A DNA stretch of 64,000 bases from Trileptium ribeirensis (lineage: Eukaryota; Nematoda; Enoplea; Enoplida; Thoracostomopsidae), in assembly GCA_030248225.1 (NCBI GenBank), contig JASANE010000670.1, positions 27,591 through 91,590 on the forward strand. Reading direction: 5' to 3'. The translations under genes were made by a program, and so were the position numbers. The notes beneath the pieces were generated by a model. That model did no database searches. It had not been told where the DNA came from and saw only the letters and a program-made list of their open reading frames with translations. Positions 42,251-52,860 of this stretch are shown in pieces; within the stretch, counting starts at the first letter, position 1; each line of letters begins with the position of its first letter.

Positions 42251-44342
42251 CAGGGGCGTAGATCAAGGGGGGTCCGGGGGGTCCGGACCCCCCAAATTTT
42301 TAGACGGGGGGTCCGGCAGTACAGTAGACCCCCCAAATTTCGGACATATTCCAGCAAAATAAAATTACACATAACGTCCTGCTGATTCTCGGATTATAAT
42401 TACTTATAAATACTAATACTTGGGTGTCGATAAATTCCCACAGGCAAATACGACAATAGTTTAAGCATATATGTGTGTAATATATATGAACATGTGCGTG
42501 TAGTATGGAGAACTATGTTTTAGAAATCATAAGTAATTTAAATGCTTTGTGCGTAATGGAACGAAAACGACCTTCCTCGACCGCGCTGTTTGCCTTTGGT
42601 TTTTCTAATAAGAAGAAATCAAATAGAGGTTAGCAAATACATTATCGTATTCGTCCTTATTGTGTGGTAGTTATACTTTCACGCATACATGCCGACGGTC
42701 GGTCATGCCATAGGATAGGGGGTTGGGGAGGGTGTCCGATAGGGGGTGTAGCGGCCATCCCATTGGGGTAGCCCCAGGCGGTAATATTTTTCTAGGGGGA
42801 GTTGGTGATGAATACCTTTTTTGGTCGCCGGCGGTATATATATTCTGAACTTTTCGGCTCCGAGGGGTGGGCCCGAACCGGGGGGGGGGTAACCCGCATA
42901 ACCACCTGCCGACATGTATGTTTTAGCTGATTCTTAAAAACACCTGGGTTGTGCCTTGTGCGGCAATAAAGGAATGCGCTCCGAATGATTATTCTGTGTA
43001 CATTTATGAGAGTTATATTATAAGCGATTTCACAAAAGGAATGTCCGTTCGCCATGAACCTGCGAAACCATTATTTGCAAATGTGCACATTTAACGCTTC
43101 CGTGTTTTGCTCTTGTTGATGGCTTAAGATCGAAAAATGCTTTTAAACGCACTTTCAATGCAGCTATAACCACAGAATTGTACTTTTGATTTAGTTCAAG
43201 GACTCAAATATATACTTCAAGGGTCGCACCTTAATTTTGGACGACAAATGCACGAGTATTGGATGCGACAAATGCACGGTCACGGGAACTGGACTTGGTC
43301 GAGCTGAGACTCCCACGAAGAAGAGTAGTGCCGGCCAGATATTCGGACCCATCAACTTCATTCCAGCCACCAACTATCACTGACCATTACAGAAAGTTGT
43401 TCTTTCAATTTATTGATACTACCTTAGTTCAGCTGAGAGAAAGATTTTCTCAAACCGACCTTAAAACATATGGCAGCCTCGAAACATCTCTATTGGGCTC
43501 AGGAAGCGATGTTTCAGAAGAACAACTTATTACACTCGGACGTTACCCAGAACTCAATGTCGAGCATTTGCAAGATGAACTCCGGATTTTCCATCGACAC
43601 GCAGAGGCGAAAAAGTTACGCAAGGAATCACTGGCTGATGTTGTTATTACATTGAAAGAGATGGCGTCAGAGGTTCGATCAATGCTGCCCAACGTTGTCA
43701 CATTGACCAAGCTGCTGTTAACTTCTCCGGCATCTTCGGCACAGACCGAAAGATCATTTAGTGCTTTGCGGCGGCTCAAAACATGGCTTCGTAGCACGAT
43801 GTCCCAGAAGAGGTTGAATGCAGTTGCCATATGCCACACACACCAAGATATGCTGGACGAAATTGATGTTGATGCATTAATTACTGAATTCGTTAATCGT
43901 ACTGAAATCAGAAGATCTGCCTTTACCTAAATTAGTCACAAGTTTGACTGTAACAGCCTGACTTTTATTCTGTTTCTGGCTTGTCCACAGCCTCACAGTC
44001 ACAGCCCAAGTGTTTCAACATTTAGGTGTCTAAGCTACTATCTTCAGCTTTTGCACAGTTTAATGCATGAGTAAGCTTAAGGTGTAAGTCCCACTATCCT
44101 CTTTTTAGTAAATTATCATTTGGCAATCGCTTTTCGATACAGAAATGTTCCGGAACGGTTTTCTACAGTAAATAGTCTTCGTTCACTAACACAGTTTGTA
44201 TACAGTGTCAAAAGGATGGTAGGGAGCGCGCCTTCTTGCAGTAAACTGTGAAAAAAGGACCGCAAAAATTTCGTCCTGGCTAACGCTGAGTTCATGAAGG
44301 AGTCGGACCCCCCCCAAACTGTAAGGCAGATCTACGCCACTG
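42251..44342 (+). mobile_element. hAT DNA transposon (2092 bp, defective), right arm only
   Basis: Termini are CAGGGGCGTAGATC and GATCTACGCCACTG, one mismatch as inverted repeats. Perfect 8-bp target duplications TCTGATAT lie at 42243-42250 and 44343-44350. The left arm keeps the empty site (13049-13056). Subterminal G- or C-rich runs (GGGGGGTCCGG) repeat near the left end and CCCCCCC occurs near the right. It carries only the C-terminal part of a transposase, so it is non-autonomous. Its 42676-42920 part is unusually GC-rich and could be a further insertion. Confidence 0.93.
43259..43930 (+). pseudogene. hAT transposase, C-terminal fragment (ZMYM1-like)
   Basis: The 223-codon frame has PRRRVVPARYSD, HYRKLFFQFIDTTL and, at the end, the hAT dimerisation region SSAQTERSFSALRRLKTWLR (residues about 163-182) followed by STMSQKRLNAV. 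This is the hAT family group related to ZMYM1 and '52 kDa repressor' proteins. A full transposase needs 300 or more further N-terminal residues with the first catalytic acids, which are absent here. It is therefore inactive alone, though the surviving frame is clean. Confidence 0.88.
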
Positions 44343-46967
44343 TCTGATATAAATTGTAATATCTCGATGTGTAAAGTTCGTCATGTAAAGTAATGCAAGT
44401 TAGGATATTTGAGCACACTTGGGTCTACTCTTAACAGCAGCATTGCAACTGACTTTTATTATTAAAACGTGAAAGAGATTGTTTTTCAACTGATTCAAAC
44501 TGGATCGAAATTTGAGTCTATGCATTAACAGTAATAATATTAATTTCGATTGCACAACCGAAATTAAATTGGAAAGGCGTATGTTTTATAATAATGCTCA
44601 GACTTATTTGAAAAAAGATCAAAGGAAAACTCATATGGATTAATTAAAAAACGCTGAGTTACTAAATAATAGATAACAAAATGTTCAGCGTTTAATTCAT
44701 TTTCCTAATTTCAAGATGTTTTCTTGGCAGAGAACATTCAAATTAGAAATATTCCTATTTTGGTTGAAATTTATTCACTTTTTTCAAAAATCTCAATTCA
44801 ATAAAAGTGTGGTAATTGGGCATTGAAGGGCACATTCCTATAATTTCTTGAAAATATATATATTGTCCAATACATACACATTGTAATTTATCTCTTAACT
44901 ATCTGCAAGTATTCTTTAGTAAATGAGAACAAGAATATGAATATTTAAATATACTTTTTGCTAAAAAAATTTTATACTGCGGTAATAAACTACCAAGCTA
45001 TGTTCTAAAATAGAATGTGTAAAATAATTGTCAACTGACGCTAGTTTGATCAATCCAGGGCGTTGTAAAGGAGATGGGAGCGGAGGGACGACCCTTCCCA
45101 CTTTTTGGAAAGAATTAACTGACGTGGTTATAACGAAATCATTGCAGACGACTGGCCCCACCACTTTTTGTCCTCATCCACTTTTGAAGAGCTTGGATAA
45201 AAAAGAAAAAATAATCATAATATGCTCAACATTTCAGCTCAGAATTTAAATTAGATTCTTGCTTAAGGTTAGTGGGGAGAATGTGTGTAAATTGTTAGGC
45301 CCGGCCCGGCCTGGCCCGAGAAGTCCAAATCAGATAACGTGCTTAATGGTATTTCAATATTTTCATAAAATAAATCTATAAACATGTTCTTACCGAATTC
45401 TGAATATTGAACTATTGTTGTGTCTGTCAATCCATTTATCTGTTTGTCGTTATTTTTAATTAAAAGCATTCAGCTCAAAGCTATGGAAGCTATTAAACTG
45501 AACTAACAAAAATGATGGTAGCCCTTATTTTTTTCATAACTGGAGTCAGGTAATAAGGCTTTACTTGCATGTATGTGTGCAATGTATATACCAACATAGA
45601 TTTAACAATTTACAATAGTAAAAATTGAATTGCACTGATATTCTTTTAGTTCTGCTTTCCTAGCACACCGTTTCTTATCTAGACCACGAAACACAGAAAC
45701 ATTTAGATTAACCTGCGCCACATCTGCATCTAATTTTGAAAAATCTCCCGAAAACTTTCAATCAGAATGCAGCTACATTAGAACGTTCCCATATAAGTGT
45801 ATTTCTAAATAAACTACATCTTAAACAATCTTTGCTTACTACAAAATACACAATTAAAATACAAAAATACTGTTAGCATACGATAACAGGCAGCTTTATA
45901 AAACAAAGTGCTCTATTGTAAAAGGAGCAGTTCTGGCATTAAGGAATCCAGCTGCAACACATATTTGCCGCTATGGTGCATGCCGCATGGCCGAACACCG
46001 ATGCCGATAATATTTTTGGTCTGGAGGGGTATATTGTGGCGCTTGTCCGCATTAGGTCTAGGTATAATTAGAAGTTGTTATAGCAAAACTCCGGATACTT
46101 TAAAGATTGCCTGAGAGCCATTTACAGGGCCTGTTTGAATTTTATTGGGAGTTCCCTACTAGAATACTTGAAGACTCGTCTCTTATAGTTTCTTGCATTT
46201 GTAACACCTCCTACTGGTCTTGTGTATTGTAGCTCAGTCAACTGGTCCTTAGATGTTGGAACGTTTTTCTAGTTTCATCATTTAGCGCTACTGGATATCG
46301 CTTGACAAATATTGAAACCGCAGGTACTTTACTACCAACCGCCAAATGTAATCAGAAGCAATTTTTATAACAAGTTTATCATAACATGATTGACATACAA
46401 GCAATGCAGATGATGGGTTGAAATGAGAATCCCCCATATATTACCCGCTGTTTCACGAGCTGGTTAAACCAGAAAATTTCTGGAAAGAAGATTTACCCCT
46501 TTACTTTGGGTTGACGAAAAACTCTTATTAAGCCTTATCAAAAGTATGACCCCTATTATTGGTTCTAAAAATTATACATACGTACAACTTGCAATGACTG
46601 GCATTATAATATTATCTCAATATTTCAAAACTGATGCGAACTGGGATCAAAATATCGGGAAGCTAATCTGACGAAATCCCGGCTTAAGTGTTTCGTCAAA
46701 TATTCCAACCGGTATCCCGAGAGCTCATATAACCACACATCAGTTGATAACACAAAAAGATTGGTATACAATTCAGTATTCCACTCCTCTTCTATGCATT
46801 TCAATACAGGCGTGCACGATTGACCTGTGTTGGTACCATACTCAGGCCAAATAAAATTCTCCGATACCGATCATTTTGATTTCACTTAGATGTATTTTCG
46901 CTGGAATCTTTTGACGCGGCCTACCAATGGAACGTGATTAGACAAAGACATAGTAATACAAACAATG
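44343..46967. other. Outer right arm, noncoding
   Basis: Mirror of 9360-9941 plus 11006-13048. It has the GGCCCGGCCCGG stretch near 45299-45315. No gene is seen. Confidence 0.5.
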
Positions 46968-48600
46968 GTTTTATTCATTACAATTCCTGACTGTATTTCA
47001 ACGGTGTACCAGGTTGCGTTTTCTCGGTTTATGAGTGTTTTCCAGAATTATTTAAGATTAATTAAAAGTGTTTTAAAAGTTCCCGAAAAGTTGGGCTCTT
47101 ACACTAGCGATATCATTTTTTGAAAGATTACGTACGACTTTAACAAGCGAAACATTTTGATCATAGATTTGACACTACATATTTACTAAGGCGTAAGATA
47201 TCACAGATTTCGCAAAAGCTGCGCGCACCGTAATTTGTGAACAGTGTGGTTATCAATGAAAGAAAATTTTGTTGGAAGATTCATTTTTCAATAAATTAAA
47301 ACTCAACATAGTTTTGATACATTCTATTTAACGGCAACGATAACAACTATAATTAAAAAATAAATAACTTTAGAATCTTGGAAATGCGTGATTAACGGGG
47401 TAAAAAGCCTGCCTTGTTCTTGTTCTGGGCATAACTGTGCGTAGACGAAGCGGGCACGGAATTGTCTCATCGAGACATGTAACATTGCTTTTTGCCTCAA
47501 AACGTGAAATTTTAAAATTTTTACAACGGAGTTTTTTATTGGGTGTGAACAATGGTTTTATAGCACATATGTCCATGGTGAGCCAGAATTACGCAAAAAA
47601 ATTCGCAAAATTGGGGATAATTGGCAAAATTTGGGAAAATTCGGCAAAAATTGGGAAACACTAGCAAAAATTCAAAAAAATATGTTATACGCCCATTATA
47701 TACTCCCACAGTCCTGCTGGAACTGTGTATGTTCCGAAGCAGACGGTCTTTGAACTCCTATGGTTTGCTCAGTCATTTAAGCAGTGAAACACGTCGTTTT
47801 TATTGTTATAAACCTATATTAAGTATTTCATTATCATTTTGGGATTTTCCACTGGGCATAAATCTTTCATTCAGCAAAATAGCCAAAATTTGTCAACATT
47901 TTCAATTTAGCTGCACGCTGAAGGCTTGAATGGGAGTATAGATTTTTGTGCCAATTAAAATTTACTTGCGTAACATTATATCCTTAAAGAGAGGCATTTC
48001 CGAGTGGCACTAATCGACTAAGTCTTAGCCGAAGTATGTTAAGTATAAGACAGTTATATAGACCTTAAATTCGATTAAGGCTCAGAAATAATTAATATAT
48101 CGACGGCGGCACAATTTCTATATAGCGTATGCTCCTAGGGTTTGTTTTGCTGTTTTTTATGCGGAATACGGTAAAAGCAATTGCATTTTGCATGGTTTGC
48201 GTCGAATAGTGCAGGTACTTCGCAAAAAAGGTGAAAAATGATGCTTCAATTAAAATGCTTTTTTAGTTGTAATTATTGTAATTGATAAATTTCAAAACTT
48301 TTTGTCGTTGGAAGAAAACATAAAGATCCTACATGTGTCGCGCTGCCATTATTGAATCGTCAATGAATTATTGTTATTCTGGGACATTCAATGGGGTTTA
48401 GGAACCTTGGTAACTAGAACCTAGAAACAGTCACTAAGCGGAACAGGTCGTAGTTGCAGTTGCTCCGATTACTCTGACTGCAAGGGTACCGAAATAGTGT
48501 GTCTGTTTCTACTATTATCGTCTCAACATTTTGCTTTCAGCTTTTTTGAAAATCGGCGCGAAATTTTTATTCAACTTGCGAAGCCCAGTCCCACCCGGTC
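46968..48600. other. Unique flank of the palindrome, no gene seen
   Basis: AT-rich DNA. The missing BEL gag 5' part does not appear here on the minus strand, so the palindrome is not a simple insertion into an otherwise intact BEL element. Confidence 0.5.
47593..47672. repeat. 19-20-bp tandem repeat (about 4 units)
   Basis: Units such as gcaaaatttgggaaaattcg recur at 47605, 47624, 47644 and 47664. Confidence 0.8.
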
Positions 48601-48654
48601 TCTGAGCTGAGCCAGGCCAGTTTCGAACTGGCTTCGGGCCTAACATCGCAACTC

Positions 48655-48663
48655 TATATAAAG
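48655..48663 (+). promoter_or_regulatory. TATA box candidate
   Basis: TATATAAAG lies 46 nt before the ATG at 48710. That would place transcription start near 48685-48695, where tattcacaa could serve as initiator. A 7-bp-stem hairpin, GCCAGTT-tcg-AACTGGC, lies just upstream (48616-48632). Confidence 0.4.
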
Positions 48664-48709
48664 GCCAGTATTGAGCTAATGGCTGAAGTTTATTCACAAT
48701 TACTCAATT

Positions 48710-49003
48710 ATGCAGGTCTGGGCAGTTGCCATAAAGATATTAGTCAGTTTCAGCACATATTGTAGTTTGATATATCTTACCGTACATGCTCAGAGAAGGG
48801 TAGCAGGTTATTCTTCTGAGGCGTCGGACCCCTCTCCGACAGGTCGCCCGACCACCCTACCTGGCACTGCCCCCACAACTATATGCCGATGGCACCGCTA
48901 TCCACAAACCCCTTGGTATACTGCTGATCCGACCCCGAAATACCCGGCTGCATCCTGCCTGAAACATCGGACCTTGAACATGCATTACGTAACAGTCGAC
49001 TAA
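48710..49003 (+). CDS. Putative small secreted protein (97 aa)
   Basis: The ORF begins with a signal-peptide-like segment: residues 1-27, with hydrophobic core WAVAIKILVSFSTYCSLIYLTV and likely cleavage after VHA. The mature part of about 70 residues is rich in Pro, Thr and Arg (SPTGRPTTLPGTAPTT) and has two Cys. ATG context has A at -3, and a TATA box lies at a sensible distance. No family is recognised. The frame is intact, but short frames of this length also arise by chance. Secreted-effector status is a guess from the signal peptide only. Confidence 0.3.
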   Translation: MQVWAVAIKILVSFSTYCSLIYLTVHAQRRVAGYSSEASDPSPTGRPTTLPGTAPTTICRWHRYPQTPWYTADPTPKYPAASCLKHRTLNMHYVTVD

Positions 49004-51590
49004 CGGGAAGCTGTGGTAGAACCTTGTTACAATGTTATTAGTAATGGTTAGGCTTGGTTTAAGATATGGTGTGGTTACGTTGATAATTCAATATACGCCT
49101 CGTGAAAATGCAGTGTGAATATTTAGAAATTTAACGATACGAGTTTTTGTGTACATTCACAATTTTACAACGAAATGCTGTAATATGTTGTCATAATACT
49201 TTTTATACGAGCAGCTTTAGAAGCAAGCTCAACAGGAAATGTAATACACGAAGTTCAAATCAATGTTGATATTCTGGTCAACGGCAAACTGAAGTCTTGT
49301 AGCTAGTTATTTTGTAAGGATATATGCCGTTGTGACAATATTGTCTTAAGAAGAAATAATGTTTTCATAAGTGCAATTTCTACGCAGATGTACTTTCAGG
49401 AAGCGCTGTTTGCTACTAATTTCGGGAAGCAATTGTCTATACAAGATTATAGAGCTTACCTAAGTAACCCTGCATATTTTACTAGCAATTTGGAAGTATA
49501 TATGTCTTGCAACTTCTTTTCATTTACACTCTAGACTTTATGGCGAAAACACCCATAACTGTTAGGTACAAGATGCGCAGTATTTTTTGCTCTCGCAATA
49601 TATTATACAAAGTTGGATTTTTGTCACTTACCTAAACTTCGTATATATGTGTAAAAGAAAATATTAAATTGAAAATGCAACACCAGACGTTTTTATAAAT
49701 CCAATTGGACAAAATGGAATTCAGCCAGGTGGTATGATAAGTCTGGTCTTTTTGTCGAGTCGTATAAGCTTAATGCGATTCTATGTTTATCCTAATAATG
49801 CTGTGATACTGTTTTTAAATTTTCCAATAATTGCTCCGTTATTTACTAAAACTAAAATAGTCGTAAACGTGGTACAGGTATACTCCTTAGTTGAATTCGA
49901 GTGGAACGAGAATTTTCAATTTTGGCTTTGGAGATAGGGTTGAGGAGGTCCTGTCTGTGGTGTGTCTGTGTGTGTCTATGTGTGTGTCGCACCTGGATCT
50001 CGATAACGGTTGGGCGGATTTTGATGCACGATAGCTCATTCGAACCGCAATAGTCGATTTAGCTGTAGTGACGGAGCCCGATTTTTGAATTTTTTGCTGT
50101 GAGAAAAGTTATGGGGCAAAATGACGTCATTTTGACCCATTTTTCGGGCAACCCCTCCAGTTTTTGCAACTTTTCTCAATAAGTACACGAGCTATCCGCA
50201 AACTAATAGGCATATTCCATGTAGCTTTACCGGGGCTTTCCAATGATATATAATAAGTTTTTTCAACTACTTCCCAATCTGGAGTCTATAAGCTTATAGT
50301 TGGTGCCAAATTTCATATTTGGTGAAAAGCGTGGGAAATGCACCTAAATGTGTGTTTTTTGTTGCTTTTAGTGCTTATATGGGGTCTTCTGGGCAGATAA
50401 GCTCATTGCAAGTGTTAAAAATATTGTTGGGCAAATATTTTTTACACTTCTGGTTCATACTTGGCATAAAAAAATGACGTTTTAGCAATTTTTGGTGAGA
50501 AGTCGTGGGAAAAGCACCTGAATGTGTGTTTATTGTTGGTTTTAGTGTCGAATATGGGGTTTTCTGGGCTGACGAGCTCATTGCGAGTGTCAAAAATATT
50601 GTATGGCAAATATTTTTCACACTTCTGCTTCGGGGGATTGTTCTCACTGCTCGAATTCTGGTTCGCAAGCGAGCTTCACTAGTTCCTAGGATACACTACG
50701 AGATAAAGATGTGTCAATAAACGTTATCTTCAAGGAATAGCAATGTAACTGCACCTTCGAGAAAAGGTTGCAGGACTATACACATTGTTAAATTGGCTAA
50801 TTTCTTGGGGTTGAATTTGGTATGGCACAAAACTAAAGCAGAAAAACAACGTGTTTCAAAAAAACGGCGGACTATGTATATTTATATAGTTAATCACGTG
50901 GGCGGCAGAAATTTATTTTGTTTATATTTGTTGTTAATTTATTTGTCTTTGTAAAATGGAAGCTGTTCACATGTTTGCATTTTGATAGCATCTAACATCA
51001 AAGTAGTTTCCCTAACTGAAGTACCTTTTGGATTATTTACATATACTGGCCGTTTCGAAAGTTTACTATGGACTGCAACAAAAGCCGTCGTTAAATATAC
51101 TTGCGATGACTACATTAACATATTACAGAATTTATAAAGGTTTTTATGAAACTCGGTTATGCAATGTGTACTAAGACTAGTTCTAGCCCTAAAATATACC
51201 TAGCTTCAATAGTTGCCATACTATGGTGCCCGAGCGACCAATGCTTCCCCGACTTCCAAATGAACATAAAGCTGACGTAAGGCAACGTATTAGCTTAGTA
51301 GCCAGCTGGGGCTAATGGTATGAAACGGTCTCCCTAGAGAGGATCAAATCTTAAGCTTGCTCGCCGTTCTCTCCCTCTTGACGCACTATATTGATTCACC
51401 ATCCATGTAGTATTTCCCTGAGACTGGGAAGCTTGATATGTATTAGTGGCTGTCTCCGTTATACAGGGGTGTTGGGAAATCGAACGCAGCTGGAAAAACA
51501 CTTTATTTTTCTCGGCTCTTTTCCTGGACATTTTATTCGAATGAACACTGGTGGGGAAATACTTTATTCTCGTACTCTGGCTGCTCGACG
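49004..51590. other. Unrecognised DNA with simple and duplicated repeats
   Basis: No gene is supported. A TG-rich microsatellite lies near 49955-49990, and a dispersed-repeat-like stretch near 49990-50330 (tctcgataacggttgggcggattttgatgc style) is followed by a 174-bp-period duplication. Confidence 0.5.
50331..50631. repeat. Direct duplication, period 174 bp
   Basis: Blocks 50331-50453 and 50505-50631 both start gtgggaaa and end ttacacttctg or ttcacacttctg, with moderate divergence. This is part of an older repeat element. Confidence 0.85.
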
Positions 51591-51593
51591 AGA

Positions 51594-52860
51594 ATGAATT
51601 TTGGCGGGGATAATTTCGAATACACAAATCCCGTTCATACGCTTACCTATAGCATGAACATCCACATTATTGATATTTTTTATTATTATTTATGGGCTTT
51701 TATTTTTAGCACGTATTTATTTACCATATGGCGTTTATCAATTGGCACGACCCCGCGGAAATCTTATTCCTTACAGCCTGATCGAACAACGATTGCTTAA
51801 ATTTCTTCTCAAACTCATTCTCAGTGCCCCAGTCAACCCGCATATGCAGTTACCCGCCTGAAGAACACCAACGTAATGCGTTCGTAATGTCGTACAACCC
51901 CATATATGAGGCAATCAGGGAGGTATGTCGGAACGATTGTTTACTTCCGTTTCCCCGTCGTCGTCCATTAGTCGCCGGTGGCTGTGGGCTTCTACCGCGC
52001 TGACGCACCTTTGTCTGAGCTTACTTATGACAGTCAACACGACCGGAACCGATGACGAACCTAAAGTACCTTTGCGGATAACAACAAACGTACAGCCGGG
52101 CGGGGCCCCCTGACACCGTGCGCCCAACAGATACACTATGGACAGCACACCCTCAGTGAGGCAGAAATCGACCGGACACGGAAATATATAGGGAAAATAG
52201 AACTTCATTCTCAAACTAAAATGATGTCACGTGACCAGTAAGGTAGTTCGGCAGCTTTTCCCTTCTCTTTTGTTAGAGTCTGACAAACGTAAACCAGTGG
52301 ACCCGGAGTCACCGACTTACTATTTGTGTATAACCTGCGTCCCCGGATCATGTTGGGTCTACCGAACACCTGGCCGCACCTGCCAGGATTCATTATCGTA
52401 TCGAAACGTTTCTCCCAAATTTTGGTATTTTAAACACTCATTACCCGGTTGGATCATGGACTTTACCGTCGTCTGATTCCGTTATTCTGTTTAAGGAATG
52501 TAACTTCTGCGGTTCAAGATCGTGACTACTCGACACATTGCATGTAAATTGCAGTGGCTTCACGGGTTGCCTAAGAGCTGCTTCCAGGGCTCGCCACTTT
52601 ATCGAGATTTTGTGAAATATATTTTGATGCGGTTTTCAATAGAATGCCTTCTTGTACCATTTCACGCCGCTATTCAGCTTTAAGTAGTTTGGTATGTCAA
52701 ACACGGTGCTATTTCTATTTATACCAAAGTCTTACTGATCCTCATAGTTACTCTACTGGTTATCGTTTTAATCGCTTTAAGACAACGCGTACCCTGAAGA
52801 TACTTTACTATCCGCAAGAATCTCCGGCCAAACGAACTTTGATACAACATAATTAAAATA
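51594..52860 (+). other. Region of broken open frames, possibly decayed coding DNA
   Basis: Several adjacent plus-strand frames look protein-like. They include a hydrophobic segment with YLPYGVYQLARPRGN (51670-51861), an out-of-frame stretch after it with YNPIYEAIREVCR near 51895-51930, TTGTDDEPKVPLRITTN (52034-52090), TLSEAEIDRTRKYIGK near 52150-52197, and a hydrophobic VLLILIVTLLVIVLIAL near 52725-52780. I recognise no family. This may be a decayed gene or chance. Confidence 0.25.

Larger units (their letters stand above)
29669..46967 (-). repeat. Giant palindrome, right arm
   Basis: This is the mirror of 9360-25832. The outer edge is caaacaatg (46959-46967). The arm is longer than the left one, mainly because of the 2092-bp hAT element at 42251-44342, partly offset by the absence of the 1064-bp left-only block. 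Confidence 0.93.

Noticed and set aside
9360..46967. Whole palindrome as one giant TIR transposon
   Set aside because: No flanking target duplication. The left flank is a cut BEL gag whose missing part is absent on the right, and the content is layered LINEs with no shared coding cargo.
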